A DNA stretch of 64,000 nucleotides from the NCBI RefSeq assembly GCF_963378105.1, contig NZ_OY726398.1:124001-188000 (forward strand), read 5' to 3'. The DNA is from Mycolicibacter sp. MU0102. Its GTDB lineage: Bacteria; Actinomycetota; Actinomycetes; Mycobacteriales; Mycobacteriaceae. Positions 1 to 9,461 of this stretch are shown here, piece by piece. A model generated the notes under the pieces. That model was not told the DNA's origin, did not search any database, and worked only from the letters and a program-made list of their open reading frames with translations. Made by a program: the position numbers and the translations under genes. The first letter of the stretch is position 1, and each line of letters begins with the position of its first letter.

Positions 1-726
1 CTCATCGGCAACCGCTACATGGAGCTCAAGCGGGGCGAGGGTGAGGGTGCCGACCAGCGGCTGCCCATGGGCGGATTCATTCCTGCCTCCCGTACCGAGC
101 CGGCGCTGGACCTGGACGCGTTGATCGGTGGATTCAAGCCGGTGTTCCGGGCGTTGGACCCGGAGAAGATCAACACCATCGCCTCGACCATCGTCACGGT
201 CTTCCAGGGGCAGGGCGGCACCATCAACGACATCCTGGAGCAGACCGCCCAGTTGACCGCTCACATCGCCGACCGCGATGCGGCCATCGGCGAGGTCGTC
301 AAGAACCTGAACGTGGTGCTGGACACCGCGGTCCGGCATCGCCAGACCTTCGACGAAACGGTCGACAACTTCGACAAGCTGGTCAAGGGTTTGAACAGCC
401 ACGCCGACCCGCTGGCGAACGGCACCGCGGAGTTCGGTAACGCCGCAGGCAATCTGGCGGATCTGCTGGCCGACAACCGCACGCAGTTGCACAGCCTGTT
501 CCCGGTGGCGGGCCCGGAGCCGGCAGACCGGCTCAACGACGTCGACGAGCTGCTGCAGAAGATTCCGAAGGCGCTGAAGCTGATCGGCCGCACCGGTGTC
601 TACGGTGACTTCTTCAACTTCTATATCTGCGACGCGACCATCAAGCTTCCCGGCTTGCAGCCGGGCGGACCGGTCCGAAACGTCCGGTTGTGGCAGCAAC
701 CGACGGGGAGGTGCACGCCCCAGTGA
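1..726 (+). CDS. mce1B: Mce1B, 3' fragment (MCE family lipid-import protein)
   Basis: The frame is open from base 1, so this is the C-terminal 241 residues of a longer protein whose start, membrane anchor and most of the MCE domain lie upstream. What remains is the helical region typical of MceB: a long amphipathic stretch (about residues 60-185) and a short tail with two cysteines (YICDAT and GRCTPQ). MceB is one of six MCE proteins thought to form the periplasmic channel that carries fatty or mycolic acids to the YrbE permease. It is the first of nine tightly packed genes on this strand, and its TGA overlaps the GTG of mce1C. The mce1 assignment rests on the close match of the next four proteins to Mce1C-F as I remember them. 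Confidence 0.9.
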   Translation, partial: LIGNRYMELKRGEGEGADQRLPMGGFIPASRTEPALDLDALIGGFKPVFRALDPEKINTIASTIVTVFQGQGGTINDILEQTAQLTAHIADRDAAIGEVVKNLNVVLDTAVRHRQTFDETVDNFDKLVKGLNSHADPLANGTAEFGNAAGNLADLLADNRTQLHSLFPVAGPEPADRLNDVDELLQKIPKALKLIGRTGVYGDFFNFYICDATIKLPGLQPGGPVRNVRLWQQPTGRCTPQ

Positions 727-2327
727 GGACCCTGGAACCGCCCAACCGGGCACGGATCGGCATCATCGGCGTCGCCACAGTGGCGTTGGTGACGCTGGTG
801 GGGCAGAGCTTCACCACTGCGCCGATGCTCTTCGCCGAACCGAGTTATTTCGGACAGCTCTCCGACACCGGCGGCCTTACCGCCGGTGACAAGGTGCGCA
901 TCTCCGGCGTGGACGTCGGCAAGGTCCAAGACCTGTCGATCGAGAATGACCATGTGCTGGTGAAGTTCTCGGTCGGGGCTAACCCGATCGGGAGTGACAG
1001 CCTGATCGGGGTCAAGACCGACACGATTCTGGGTCGCAAGGTTCTGTCGATCGAGCCCAAGGGCGAGCGCCGCATTGCGCCGCAGGCCGTCCTGCCGTTG
1101 GGCCAGAGCACCACGCCCTACCAGCTCTACGATGCGGTCTTCGACGCCACCAAAGCCGCCTCCGGCTGGGACATCGACACGGTCAAGAAGTCGTTGAAGG
1201 TGCTGTCGGAAACGGTCGATGAAACCTACCCGGACTTGAGCGCCGCGCTTGACGGCGTCGCGAAGTTCTCCGACACCATCGGCAAACGCGACGATGAGAT
1301 CACCCACCTGCTGGCACAGACCAATCAGGTCGCGAGCGTTATCGGTGACCGCAGCAACCAGATCGACGCACTGCTGCGCAACACCCAGACCCTCTCGGCG
1401 GCGGTCAACCAGCGCAGCCAGGCGATCTCGGCGTTGCTGGGCAACATCGCCTACTTCGGCGAACAGGTTCAGGGTTTGGTCCGCGACAATCCGGGCCTGG
1501 ATCTGAGTCATGTGTTCACCGAGGCCTCCAACATCACCGACATGCTGGTGCGGCGCCAAGATGACCTCAGGGAGATGTTCACCATCTTGGGCCGGTACCT
1601 GACGATCGTGAACGACGCGATCGCCTCGGGGCCGTACTTCAAGGTCTCGACCCTGAACCTGATCCCGTTCTGGATTCTGCAGCCCTGGGTCGATTCGGCC
1701 TTCAAGAAGCGCGGCATCTCGCCGGAGGAGTTCTGGCGTAACGCCGGCCTGCCGGAGTTCCGTTACCCCGACCCGAACGGAACCCGGTTCGCCAACGGCG
1801 CGCCGCCGCCTGCTCCGCAGGTGATCGAGGGCACCCCCGAGCACCCCGGGCCGGCCGTCGCACCCGGATCGCCGTGTTCCTACGCACCCGCGGCCGGCAT
1901 GTTCCCGACCCCGGGCAACCCACTGCCGTGTGCCAACCTGGACCCGAATGATGGCCCGTTCGGACGGAGCGGACCGTACCCGGGCCCGACCGATGTGTTG
2001 GTCTCGCCGGCGAACCCGGATGGCCTCCCGGCCTCGCCGGGTATCTCGATCGCGGGACGTCCGGGAGAGACACCGCCGGTGGTTCCCGGCACCCCGGTCC
2101 CGATGCCCGACGCCAACCCCGGCGGGCGTTCCGAGCCGATGGGCCCGGTCGCCGGTCCGGCTCCCGCCAACCCGGGAGCGGCACCGCCCCCGGCACCGCG
2201 GGCACCCGGTCCGCCGGCTCCGCCCGGACCCGGCAACCAGCTGCCGGCACCGTTCATCACGCCTGGCGAAGGTGGCAACAGCCAGCCCGGTGGCGGCGGT
2301 GGCGCAAGAGGGAGTGAGCGGCCGTGA
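723..2327 (+). CDS. mce1C: Mce1C, MCE family protein
   Basis: This 534-residue subunit of the Mce1 lipid importer has one N-terminal transmembrane segment (about residues 10-30) and an MCE/MlaD domain (about 35-115). A long helical region follows to about 300, and then a Pro/Gly-rich tail over the last 150 residues. I chose the GTG at 723, which overlaps the mce1B stop as GTGA. It gives the N-terminus MRTLEPPNRARIG, nearly the same as remembered M. tuberculosis Mce1C. In-frame codons upstream (690, 711) would only extend into mce1B. The proline-rich tail is a normal MceC feature and probably lies in the periplasm. Confidence 0.92.
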   Translation: MRTLEPPNRARIGIIGVATVALVTLVGQSFTTAPMLFAEPSYFGQLSDTGGLTAGDKVRISGVDVGKVQDLSIENDHVLVKFSVGANPIGSDSLIGVKTDTILGRKVLSIEPKGERRIAPQAVLPLGQSTTPYQLYDAVFDATKAASGWDIDTVKKSLKVLSETVDETYPDLSAALDGVAKFSDTIGKRDDEITHLLAQTNQVASVIGDRSNQIDALLRNTQTLSAAVNQRSQAISALLGNIAYFGEQVQGLVRDNPGLDLSHVFTEASNITDMLVRRQDDLREMFTILGRYLTIVNDAIASGPYFKVSTLNLIPFWILQPWVDSAFKKRGISPEEFWRNAGLPEFRYPDPNGTRFANGAPPPAPQVIEGTPEHPGPAVAPGSPCSYAPAAGMFPTPGNPLPCANLDPNDGPFGRSGPYPGPTDVLVSPANPDGLPASPGISIAGRPGETPPVVPGTPVPMPDANPGGRSEPMGPVAGPAPANPGAAPPPAPRAPGPPAPPGPGNQLPAPFITPGEGGNSQPGGGGGARGSERP

Positions 2328-3889
2328 GTACCGTCTTTGATGTTCGCAACCTGCGGCTGCCGGAGCGGTCGCGGTCGACGGTGATCGTCGGGTCGCTGCT
2401 GCTGGCGCTGGCCCTGGTGGCCGGCTTCGGGGGAGTGCAGCTCTTCCGCAAGCTGAACAGCACCAGCGTCGTCGCCTACTTCCCGCAGACCGACGCGCTG
2501 TACCCCGGTGACGCGGTGCAGATCATGGGTGTCCGGGTGGGCGCGATCGACAAGATCGAGCCGGCCGGCGACAAGATGAAAGTCACCCTGCACTACAACA
2601 ACAAGTACAAGGTGCCTGCCGACGCCAAGGCGATCATCTTGAACCCGACGCTGGTCGCATCGCGGACCATTCAGTTGGAGCCCCCGTACCGGGGCGGTGC
2701 GGTGCTGGCCGATAAGGCGGTCATCCCCGAGGAGCGCACCGAGGTCCCGGTCGAGTGGGACACACTGCGCAACGACGTCACCAACATCATCAACAAGTTG
2801 GGCCCGACGGCCGAGCAGCCGAAGGGGCCGATCGGCGACGCCATCGAATCGTTCGCCGACGGGCTCTCCGGCAAGGGCCAGGAGATCAACAAGGCGTTCG
2901 ACAGCCTGTCCGATGCCCTGACCGCGCTGAACAAGGGCCGCGGGGATTTCTTCGCGGTGGTGCGCAGCCTGTCGTTGTTCGTCAAGGCGTTGGACCACAA
3001 TGACCAGCAGTTCGTCGCGCTGAACCATGACCTGGCCAAGTTCACCAACAACCTCAACAGCACCGACCAGGCACTGGCAACGGCTACCGACCAGTTCTAC
3101 GCCACCATGACGATCGTCAAGGCGTTCCTGAACCAGAACGCAAAGCCGTTGACGCACACCATCAACAATGTGGCCGAGGTGACGACGGCGATCACGCAGC
3201 CGGATGCACTGGAGGGTTTCGAGACCGCGCTGCACATCCTGCCGAACGTGCTGGCCGGCGTGGACGAGATCTACCACCCGGCGCAGGGCATGGTCCTCGG
3301 TTCCCCGGTCATCGTGAACTTCGCGAACCCGATGCAGTTCATCTGCAGCGCGATTCAGGCCGGCAGCCGGCTGGGCTACCAGGACTCCGCGGAGTTGTGC
3401 GCGGAATATCTGGCACCGGTGGCCGACGCGATCAAGTTCAACTACCTGCCGTTCGGTATCAACATCTGGACCAACGCCTACACCACGCCGAAGCAGATCG
3501 CCTACTCCGAGCCGCGGCTGCAGCCGCCACCGGGGTACAAGGACACCACCGTCCCGGGGATCTGGGTGCCCGACACCCCGACGTCGCACCGCAACACCCA
3601 GCCGGGATGGATCACCGCGCCCGGGATGCAGGGTGTGGAGCCCGGTCACGACACCGCGCGACTGCTGACCCCGGAGTCGCTGGCGCAGTTGATGGGTGGC
3701 CCCGACCCGGCACCGGTCGACTCGCAGTACCAGACGCCGCCTGGCCCGCCCAACTCGTATGACGAGTCCGCCGGTCCGCTGCCGTTCATCGGCCAGCCGC
3801 CTGGGGTGGGGCCGATCGCGCCGCCTCCGCCGGGACCGAACGTGATTCCGGGGCCGGTGGCACCGCTTCCGCCGCGAGGTGATGGCTGA
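2324..3889 (+). CDS. mce1D: Mce1D, MCE family protein
   Basis: This is a 521-residue MCE protein with an N-terminal transmembrane segment (about 20-42), the MCE domain (about 45-125), a helical periplasmic body and a Pro-rich C-terminus. The N-terminus (MSTVFDVRNLRLPERS) and the tail motif PDTPTSHRNTQPGW closely match Mce1D, which is the main reason for calling the whole operon mce1. Its GTG start overlaps the mce1C stop by four bases, so translation is probably coupled. An RGD tripeptide occurs in NKGRGDFF; such motifs in Mce proteins have been suggested to contact host integrins, but nothing here tests that. Confidence 0.93.
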   Translation: MSTVFDVRNLRLPERSRSTVIVGSLLLALALVAGFGGVQLFRKLNSTSVVAYFPQTDALYPGDAVQIMGVRVGAIDKIEPAGDKMKVTLHYNNKYKVPADAKAIILNPTLVASRTIQLEPPYRGGAVLADKAVIPEERTEVPVEWDTLRNDVTNIINKLGPTAEQPKGPIGDAIESFADGLSGKGQEINKAFDSLSDALTALNKGRGDFFAVVRSLSLFVKALDHNDQQFVALNHDLAKFTNNLNSTDQALATATDQFYATMTIVKAFLNQNAKPLTHTINNVAEVTTAITQPDALEGFETALHILPNVLAGVDEIYHPAQGMVLGSPVIVNFANPMQFICSAIQAGSRLGYQDSAELCAEYLAPVADAIKFNYLPFGINIWTNAYTTPKQIAYSEPRLQPPPGYKDTTVPGIWVPDTPTSHRNTQPGWITAPGMQGVEPGHDTARLLTPESLAQLMGGPDPAPVDSQYQTPPGPPNSYDESAGPLPFIGQPPGVGPIAPPPPGPNVIPGPVAPLPPRGDG

Positions 3890-5058
3890 TGAGACGGAGG
3901 ACAGCGATGAACACGGTCAGCCGCCGCGGCTGGCAGGCTCTGGTGCTGCTGATGGCCGCGCTGACGCTGACGTCCTGCAGCAGCTGGCGTGGTATCGCCA
4001 ACGTGTCGCTGCCGGGCGGTCCGGGTAGTGGCGCCGGTGCCTACACGGTGTACGTCCAGGTGCCGGACACCTTGGCGCTCAACGGCAACAGCCGGGTCCT
4101 GGTCGCCGATGTCTTCGTCGGCGCGGTCGAGCGGATTGAGCTCAAGAACTGGGTCGCCACGCTGAAGCTGAAGCTGAACAAGGACGTTCATCTGCCGCGC
4201 AACGCCACGGCGAAGATCGGCCAGACCAGCTTGCTGGGTTCGCAGCACATCGAGTTGAAGGCACCGGAGAACCCGGAGGGTGAACTCCGCAACGGCGACA
4301 CGATCGGACTGAGCAATTCGACGTCGTACCCCACGATCGAGCGGACGCTGGCCGGGCTGGCGCTGCTGCTGCAGCGCGGTGGGTTGTCGGATCTGGACAC
4401 CATCACCACCGAGTTCGCCGCGCTGTCCAACGGGCGGGCCGACCAGATCCGCGCGTTCCTGACCAAGCTGGACACGTTCATCGGCAACCTCAACGACCAG
4501 CGTGAGGACATCACCCGGGCGATCGACTCGAGCAACCGGTTGCTGAGCTACTTCGGTGCGCACAACGACTCCATCGAGAAGGCCCTGACGGACTTCCCGC
4601 CGCTGTTCAAATACTTCAACGCGCAGCAGGGGATCTTCATCAACGCCATCGAGGCCTTGGGCGCGATGGGCACTCAGGTCAACACCCAGATCGCACCCGT
4701 GCGGTCCGACCTGCACAAGGTCCTGACGTCGTTCCAGTGCCCGGGACGGGAACTGCGCAAGGCGTCGCCGTACCTGCCCGACCTGTTGCAGGTGATGATC
4801 ACCGCGCCGTACCACGTCGACGGTGCCTTCAAGGCCGTCCGCGGCGACTTCATCAACACCTCGTTGGTGGTCGACCTGACCTACGCGTCCATCGACAATG
4901 CGATCCTGACCGGTACCGGTTTCTCCGGAATGCTGCGGGCGTTGGAGCAGTCGTTCGGTCACGACCCGGAGAAGATGATCCCGGATGTTCGGTACACGCC
5001 GAACCCGGCTACCGCACCCGGCGGTCCATATGTGGAAAGGGCTGACCGGAATTGCTGA
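3889..5058 (+). CDS. lprK: Mce1E lipoprotein LprK
   Basis: This is the lipid-anchored MceE subunit, 389 residues. A signal peptide ends in the lipobox LTSC, with the lipidated Cys at residue 30. The MCE domain (about 48-125) and the helical region follow. The ATG at 3889 shares its A with the mce1D stop and has AGGTGAT five bases upstream. A second ATG at 3907 has a textbook GGAGG six bases upstream and still keeps the whole signal peptide, so the true start could be either. The C-terminal segment with IPDVRYTPNP and an RGD at KAVRGDF matches LprK as remembered. Confidence 0.92.
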   Translation: MRRRTAMNTVSRRGWQALVLLMAALTLTSCSSWRGIANVSLPGGPGSGAGAYTVYVQVPDTLALNGNSRVLVADVFVGAVERIELKNWVATLKLKLNKDVHLPRNATAKIGQTSLLGSQHIELKAPENPEGELRNGDTIGLSNSTSYPTIERTLAGLALLLQRGGLSDLDTITTEFAALSNGRADQIRAFLTKLDTFIGNLNDQREDITRAIDSSNRLLSYFGAHNDSIEKALTDFPPLFKYFNAQQGIFINAIEALGAMGTQVNTQIAPVRSDLHKVLTSFQCPGRELRKASPYLPDLLQVMITAPYHVDGAFKAVRGDFINTSLVVDLTYASIDNAILTGTGFSGMLRALEQSFGHDPEKMIPDVRYTPNPATAPGGPYVERADRNC

Positions 5059-6644
5059 AACCTCAGATCAAGCGACAACTGGTCATTTTCAGCGTCTTGA
5101 CCGCGGTGGCGCTGCTGGTGTTGGGCGTCTACTACCTGCGTCTGCCGACCCTGGCGGGCCTGGGTCAGTACACGCTGAAGGCGGATTTGCCGGAGGCGGG
5201 CGGCCTGTACAAGACCGCCAACGTCACCTACCGCGGCACCATCATCGGCCGGGTTACCGCCGTCGAACCGACCGAAACCGGTGCGCAGGCCACCTTCCAG
5301 ATCTCCAGCAAGTACAAGATTCCCGTCGACGCGAGTGCCAACGTGCATTCGGTGTCGGCGATCGGTGAGCAGTACCTGGATCTGGTGTCGGCCGATAACC
5401 CGAGCCAGTACCTGAAGCAGGGGCAGACCATCACCACGGGCACCGTCCCGTCGGCGATCGGCCCGGCGCTCGACACCGCCAACCGCGGGTTGGCGGCATT
5501 GCCGACCGGGAAGATCTCGGCGCTGCTCGACGAGACCGCAACGGCCGTGGGCGGGTTGGGTCCGTCGCTGCAACGCCTCGTGGATGCGACGCAGGCGATC
5601 GTCGGCGACTTCAAGACGAACCTCGCCGATGTCGACGACATCGTGGAGAAGTCGGCGCCCATCATCGAGAGTCAGACCAACTCCGGCGACGCTATTCACC
5701 AATGGGCGCGCAACCTGAACGTTCTGGCCAGTCAGGCGGCCAGCCGAGACGACACGGTCAAGCACATCATCTCGGATCTGCCGCCGCTGATCGACCAGGT
5801 CCACACGGTGTTCAACGACACCAAGGACAGCCTGCCGCAGCTGATGGCCAACATGGCGATCCTGACCGAGATGGCCAAGCGCTACAACCGGAACACCGAG
5901 CAGGTCTTGGTCTTCCTTCCCCAGGCCGGCTCGATCATCCAAACGGTGAGCTCGACTTACCCAGGCCGGGCGTCTCTGGGCGTGGCGCTCGGGGCGTTCC
6001 CCGGACCGATCTTCCCGGTGCCGGTTCCGGGCCTGAGCCTGAACGCTCCACCGCCGTGTCTGACCGGCTATCTGCCGGCATCGGAGTGGCGGGCGTTCGC
6101 CGACACCACCCCCGCGGAGCTGCCGGATGTCTCGTGCCGGATTCCGCAGGACACCCCGGCCAACAACGTTCGCGGTGTGCGCAACATCCCCTGTGTGGAC
6201 GTGCCCGGTAAGCGGGCTCCCACGCCGAAGGAATGCCGCAGCGACAAACCGTATGTCCCGCTGGGTACCAACCCCTGGTACGGCGACCCGAACCAGATCC
6301 GGAACTGCCCGGCGATGGGCGCTCGCTGTGACCAGCCAGTTGAGCCGGGCCACGTGATTCCGGCACCGTCGGTCAACACTGGCCTCAACCCGCTACCCGC
6401 GGATATGGTGCCGGGGACGCCTCCGCCGGTCAGTGACCCACTGTCTCGGCCGGGTACCGGTAGCGTTCAGTGCAACGGGCAACAACCCAACCCCTGCATC
6501 TACACCCCCGGTGGGGGACCAGCCGCGATCTACAATCCGCAGAGTGGCCAGGCGGTGGGGCCAGACGGCGTCGAATACTCCGTCGAGAACTCGATGAACA
6601 TAGGAGACGACGCATGGAAGGGGATGCTGGCACCGTTCCGCTGA
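5052..6644 (+). CDS. mce1F: Mce1F, MCE family protein
   Basis: This 530-residue protein is the last MCE subunit of the Mce1 complex. It has one N-terminal transmembrane segment (about 8-28), an MCE domain (about 33-112), a long helical periplasmic part, and a Pro/Cys-rich tail with several paired cysteines (about 330-480). It starts at a TTG that overlaps the lprK stop; this rare start is accepted because the MLKPQIKRQLV N-terminus is the normal MceF start. The next gene begins inside its 3' end. Mce1F probably forms part of the hydrophobic conduit for fatty acids. Confidence 0.9.
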   Translation: MLKPQIKRQLVIFSVLTAVALLVLGVYYLRLPTLAGLGQYTLKADLPEAGGLYKTANVTYRGTIIGRVTAVEPTETGAQATFQISSKYKIPVDASANVHSVSAIGEQYLDLVSADNPSQYLKQGQTITTGTVPSAIGPALDTANRGLAALPTGKISALLDETATAVGGLGPSLQRLVDATQAIVGDFKTNLADVDDIVEKSAPIIESQTNSGDAIHQWARNLNVLASQAASRDDTVKHIISDLPPLIDQVHTVFNDTKDSLPQLMANMAILTEMAKRYNRNTEQVLVFLPQAGSIIQTVSSTYPGRASLGVALGAFPGPIFPVPVPGLSLNAPPPCLTGYLPASEWRAFADTTPAELPDVSCRIPQDTPANNVRGVRNIPCVDVPGKRAPTPKECRSDKPYVPLGTNPWYGDPNQIRNCPAMGARCDQPVEPGHVIPAPSVNTGLNPLPADMVPGTPPPVSDPLSRPGTGSVQCNGQQPNPCIYTPGGGPAAIYNPQSGQAVGPDGVEYSVENSMNIGDDAWKGMLAPFR

Positions 6645-7270
6645 GCACGGACGAGGACCAGCAGACCGCAGATACCTCGGCTCGCGAAGCTCAGGACGCT
6701 GAGGGCATGGCGGCGGAAGCGAATCCGGACGAGTCGACCGACTCGGTGGCGATAGACGCCGGGCCGGCACCGTCGCGTCTCGGCCGGCGCCAGCAGGCGG
6801 GTATCTGTGTGCTGTTACTACTGTTTGCAGCCGGCCTGGTGGCCGCGGGCTTCGTTGGTCTAGCTGACCACGCGGCAAGCCAGCAACTGGCCCGCGACAA
6901 CGCCGAAGCCCTGGAGGCGGCCAAAGCGTGTGTACTCGCGACCCAGGTCCCGGACTCGGGCGATGTGTCACTGTCCCAGGAGAAGATGCTTAACTGCGCG
7001 ACCGGGGAGTTCCGCACGCAAGCCTCGCTCTACGCACAGATTCTTCCGCCCGCCTATCAGGCGGCAAAGGTCCACGTCGAGCTGACCGAGATGGGTGCGG
7101 CGGTGGAGCGCAACAACCCCGACGGCTCGGTCGATATCCTGGTGGCCTTCCGGATCAAGGTCGACAACATCGAGGCCAAGGGCAGAGAAGTCGGATACCG
7201 GCTGCGTGTTCAGATGGTCCGCGACGACGGCCAGTATCGGATCGGCAGGCTCGACCAGGTGGCCAAGTGA
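6614..7270 (+). CDS. Mce-associated membrane protein (Rv0175-like)
   Basis: This is a 218-residue Mas family protein. It has an acidic cytoplasmic N-terminus (1-60), one transmembrane helix (about 62-85, ICVLLLLFAAGLVAAGF) and an extracytoplasmic alpha/beta domain of the kind Mas proteins share. The ATG at 6614 lies inside mce1F, with GGAGA seven to eight bases upstream. The frame stays open further upstream, but that part only covers mce1F. Mas proteins are thought to stabilise or gate Mce complexes. It is the first of four such genes in a row, matching the Rv0175-Rv0178 arrangement. Confidence 0.85.
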   Translation: MEGDAGTVPLSTDEDQQTADTSAREAQDAEGMAAEANPDESTDSVAIDAGPAPSRLGRRQQAGICVLLLLFAAGLVAAGFVGLADHAASQQLARDNAEALEAAKACVLATQVPDSGDVSLSQEKMLNCATGEFRTQASLYAQILPPAYQAAKVHVELTEMGAAVERNNPDGSVDILVAFRIKVDNIEAKGREVGYRLRVQMVRDDGQYRIGRLDQVAK

Positions 7271-8223
7271 CCGACACAGTGGCCGAGGCGCCGCGTCTCG
7301 GGCCGGCCAGGTGGCGCACTCGCGCAACGGCGTTCGCAATCGACCTGCTACCGGGGTCTGCCGTGATGGTGACAATGGGCATGGCTGCCCTGTGTTTCCC
7401 GTCCGGTGGCCTGTGGCGGTGGCTCGCGACCATCGTTGGCGCCGTGGCGTTCCTGGCCACCGAGGCCAACCGAATTTTTTTGCCGGCGCTCAAGGGATGG
7501 AGCCTGGGCAGCGCGTTCACCGGGATCGAAGTGGTGCGCGCCGGCGAAGGGTCGGGCGCGCCAGCAGGCGTTGGCCGCCTGTTACTGCGTGAGGTCGCGC
7601 ACCTGCTCGACACCGTGCCGGTTCTCCTGGGCTGGATCTGGCCGCTGCGGGATCGGCGGGGCCGTACTTTCGCCGACGTGCTGGCGCGCACTGAGGTTCG
7701 CCCGGCTGAACAGCGGCAACCACCGGCAAACATCCGATCCGTAACGGTGGCGGTGTTCGTGGCCGCGGCTGCCCTGAGCCTCATCGCTGCTGCCACGGCA
7801 TACTCGGTGGTCTATCAGAATGACCACAAATCGGATCTGGCCCAGGCCGAGGTTGCCCGACAGGGTCCGAAGATCGTGGCGGACATGTTGTCCTATGACC
7901 CCGAGACCTTGCAGCAAGACTTCGAACGCGCGCAGTCCTTGGCTACCGAGAAATATCGGCAGCTCCTCGTCCCCCAGCAGGACGCGATCCGCGACGCCAA
8001 CCCGGTTCCGAACTTCTACCGGGTGACCGACGCCGCGGTGATCAACGCCGTCCCTCATCGCGCCACCATGCTGCTGTTCTTGCAGGGCCAGCGCGGCACA
8101 CCCGGCAAGGAGCGCCTGATCAGCGCTACCGTCCAGGTGGTATTCGTGCAGACATCGGGAACCTGGCGGGTCGACGACCTCACTGTCGTCAGCAAGCCGC
8201 TGCCCGCCGAGGGGGCGAAATGA
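7267..8223 (+). CDS. RDD-domain Mce-associated membrane protein (Rv0176-like)
   Basis: This 318-residue protein is a fusion of two modules. Residues about 15-145 form an RDD membrane domain: two or three hydrophobic helices, the RATAFAIDLLPG signature near the start, and a basic loop DRRGRTFADVL near the end. Residues about 155-318 are a Mas unit with its own transmembrane helix (about 160-182) and periplasmic domain. The GTG start overlaps the preceding TGA by three bases. A run of seven T falls inside codons 70-72 (GAA TTT TTT T) but does not break the frame. The likely role is an accessory protein for the Mce1 transporter. Confidence 0.85.
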   Translation: MTDTVAEAPRLGPARWRTRATAFAIDLLPGSAVMVTMGMAALCFPSGGLWRWLATIVGAVAFLATEANRIFLPALKGWSLGSAFTGIEVVRAGEGSGAPAGVGRLLLREVAHLLDTVPVLLGWIWPLRDRRGRTFADVLARTEVRPAEQRQPPANIRSVTVAVFVAAAALSLIAAATAYSVVYQNDHKSDLAQAEVARQGPKIVADMLSYDPETLQQDFERAQSLATEKYRQLLVPQQDAIRDANPVPNFYRVTDAAVINAVPHRATMLLFLQGQRGTPGKERLISATVQVVFVQTSGTWRVDDLTVVSKPLPAEGAK

Positions 8224-8768
8224 GCCCGCGTAGCCGCAGGGACGCCCAAGCGCAACCACTCTTCGTCGACCAGCCGGTGCCGCGGCGTCGACGGCTGCCG
8301 ATCATCATCGCAAGTTCGCTGGTAGTGATCGCTGCGGCCATCGCGGTGTGCGCGATGACGCTGGTGAGCCACGAGCAACACCGCCGGACCGCCCTACGGA
8401 ACCTCGAGGCGCGAGATGCGGTCACATCGTTCATGACGATGTTCACCTCCCCGGATCCGTTCCACGCCAACGACTACCTCACCAACGTCATGGACCACGC
8501 CGCAGGAGACTTCGCCAAGCAGTACCAGGAGAAGGCGAATCAGATCCTGATCGCGGTGGCGCGCAGCGAACCGACCACCGGGACGGTGACCGCGGCCGGT
8601 GTTGAACGGTGGAACGACGATGGCAGCGTCAGTCTGCTGGTGGCCGTCGAGAACACCGGTAAGTCGCCGGACGGAAAGCACGATGTCAAGGTGGCAACCC
8701 GCTGGCTCGCGACAGCGCAGAAGGAAGGGGACCAGTGGAAGATCAGCAATCTGAACCAGGTGCTGTGA
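8220..8768 (+). CDS. Mce-associated membrane protein (Rv0177-like)
   Basis: This is a 182-residue Mas protein. It has a short basic N-terminus containing RRRR, one transmembrane helix (about 28-50) and a periplasmic domain that ends in WKISNLNQVL, a typical Mas terminal strand. The ATG start overlaps the previous stop as ATGA. Length and position match Rv0177 in the mce1 operon. I infer a structural or regulatory role in the Mce1 complex; no catalytic residues are apparent. Confidence 0.84.
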   Translation: MSPRSRRDAQAQPLFVDQPVPRRRRLPIIIASSLVVIAAAIAVCAMTLVSHEQHRRTALRNLEARDAVTSFMTMFTSPDPFHANDYLTNVMDHAAGDFAKQYQEKANQILIAVARSEPTTGTVTAAGVERWNDDGSVSLLVAVENTGKSPDGKHDVKVATRWLATAQKEGDQWKISNLNQVL

Positions 8769-9451
8769 CCGACGCGTCCTCCGGGGCAGAGGTCGATCAC
8801 CCCGCCGAATCGACGGGCGACCTCGAACCGGACGCCGCCACCACTGAGGTGGATGCGGACGCCGAGGCTGAGGCGGAGGCGGAGGCGGAGACCGAGGCGG
8901 AGGCGGAGATGGCGGCCGCCAAGCGCCCCGGACGGCGTATCGGTGTGCGCCTTGCGGTTGCGGTCTCGGCCGCGGCGTTCGTGGGCGCCGCCGCGTTCGC
9001 GGGTGCCACCGCACAGCCGTATCTCCTCGACCGGGCAGAGGTGGCAACCAAACTGGACATCGCCCGCACCGCGGCCCGCGCGATCCACACGCTGTGGAAC
9101 TACACCCCGGAAAACATGGACTCCCTTCCGGATCGGGCTTCGGTGTATCTCAGTGGCGACCTGGAAGCCCAGTACCGCAAGTTCATCGACGCCATCGCGG
9201 ACAGCAACAAGCAGGCGAAGGTCACCGACACCACCGAGATCGTCGGTGCGGCCGTCGAGACCCTCGATGGCCCCGAGGCCACGGTGATCGTCTACACCAA
9301 CACCACGGCAACCAGTGAACTGAGCAAATCGATCCCGCAGATCAAGTACCTCACCTACCGGCTCTTCATGAAGCGCGACCAGAACCGCTGGGTGGTCACC
9401 AGGATGCCCACTATCACCTCGCTGGACCTGACTCCGCGTCTCCAGGGCTGA
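8765..9451 (+). CDS. Mce-associated membrane protein (Rv0178-like)
   Basis: This 228-residue Mas protein has a long, very acidic N-terminus. It includes a run of alternating Glu and Ala (about residues 30-48) coded by near-identical GAGGCG triplets. A transmembrane helix follows (about 62-85), then the periplasmic Mas domain. The GTG at 8765 is preferred because it overlaps the upstream stop as GTGA, as at the other junctions of this operon. A GTG at 8735 would add ten residues. It is the last gene of the mce1 operon; no clear terminator follows before the next gene at 9462. Confidence 0.83.
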   Translation: MTDASSGAEVDHPAESTGDLEPDAATTEVDADAEAEAEAEAETEAEAEMAAAKRPGRRIGVRLAVAVSAAAFVGAAAFAGATAQPYLLDRAEVATKLDIARTAARAIHTLWNYTPENMDSLPDRASVYLSGDLEAQYRKFIDAIADSNKQAKVTDTTEIVGAAVETLDGPEATVIVYTNTTATSELSKSIPQIKYLTYRLFMKRDQNRWVVTRMPTITSLDLTPRLQG

Positions 9452-9461
9452 GCCGGAGCCC

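Noticed and set aside
1880..3649. Long minus-strand open frame of 589 codons antisense to mce1C/D
   Set aside because: High-GC codon bias keeps antisense frames open. The product is Arg/Gly/His-rich without a domain, while the plus strand encodes recognisable Mce proteins.
7465..7485. Run of seven T as a possible frameshift in the RDD gene
   Set aside because: The reading frame continues normally on both sides and the protein has the expected length.
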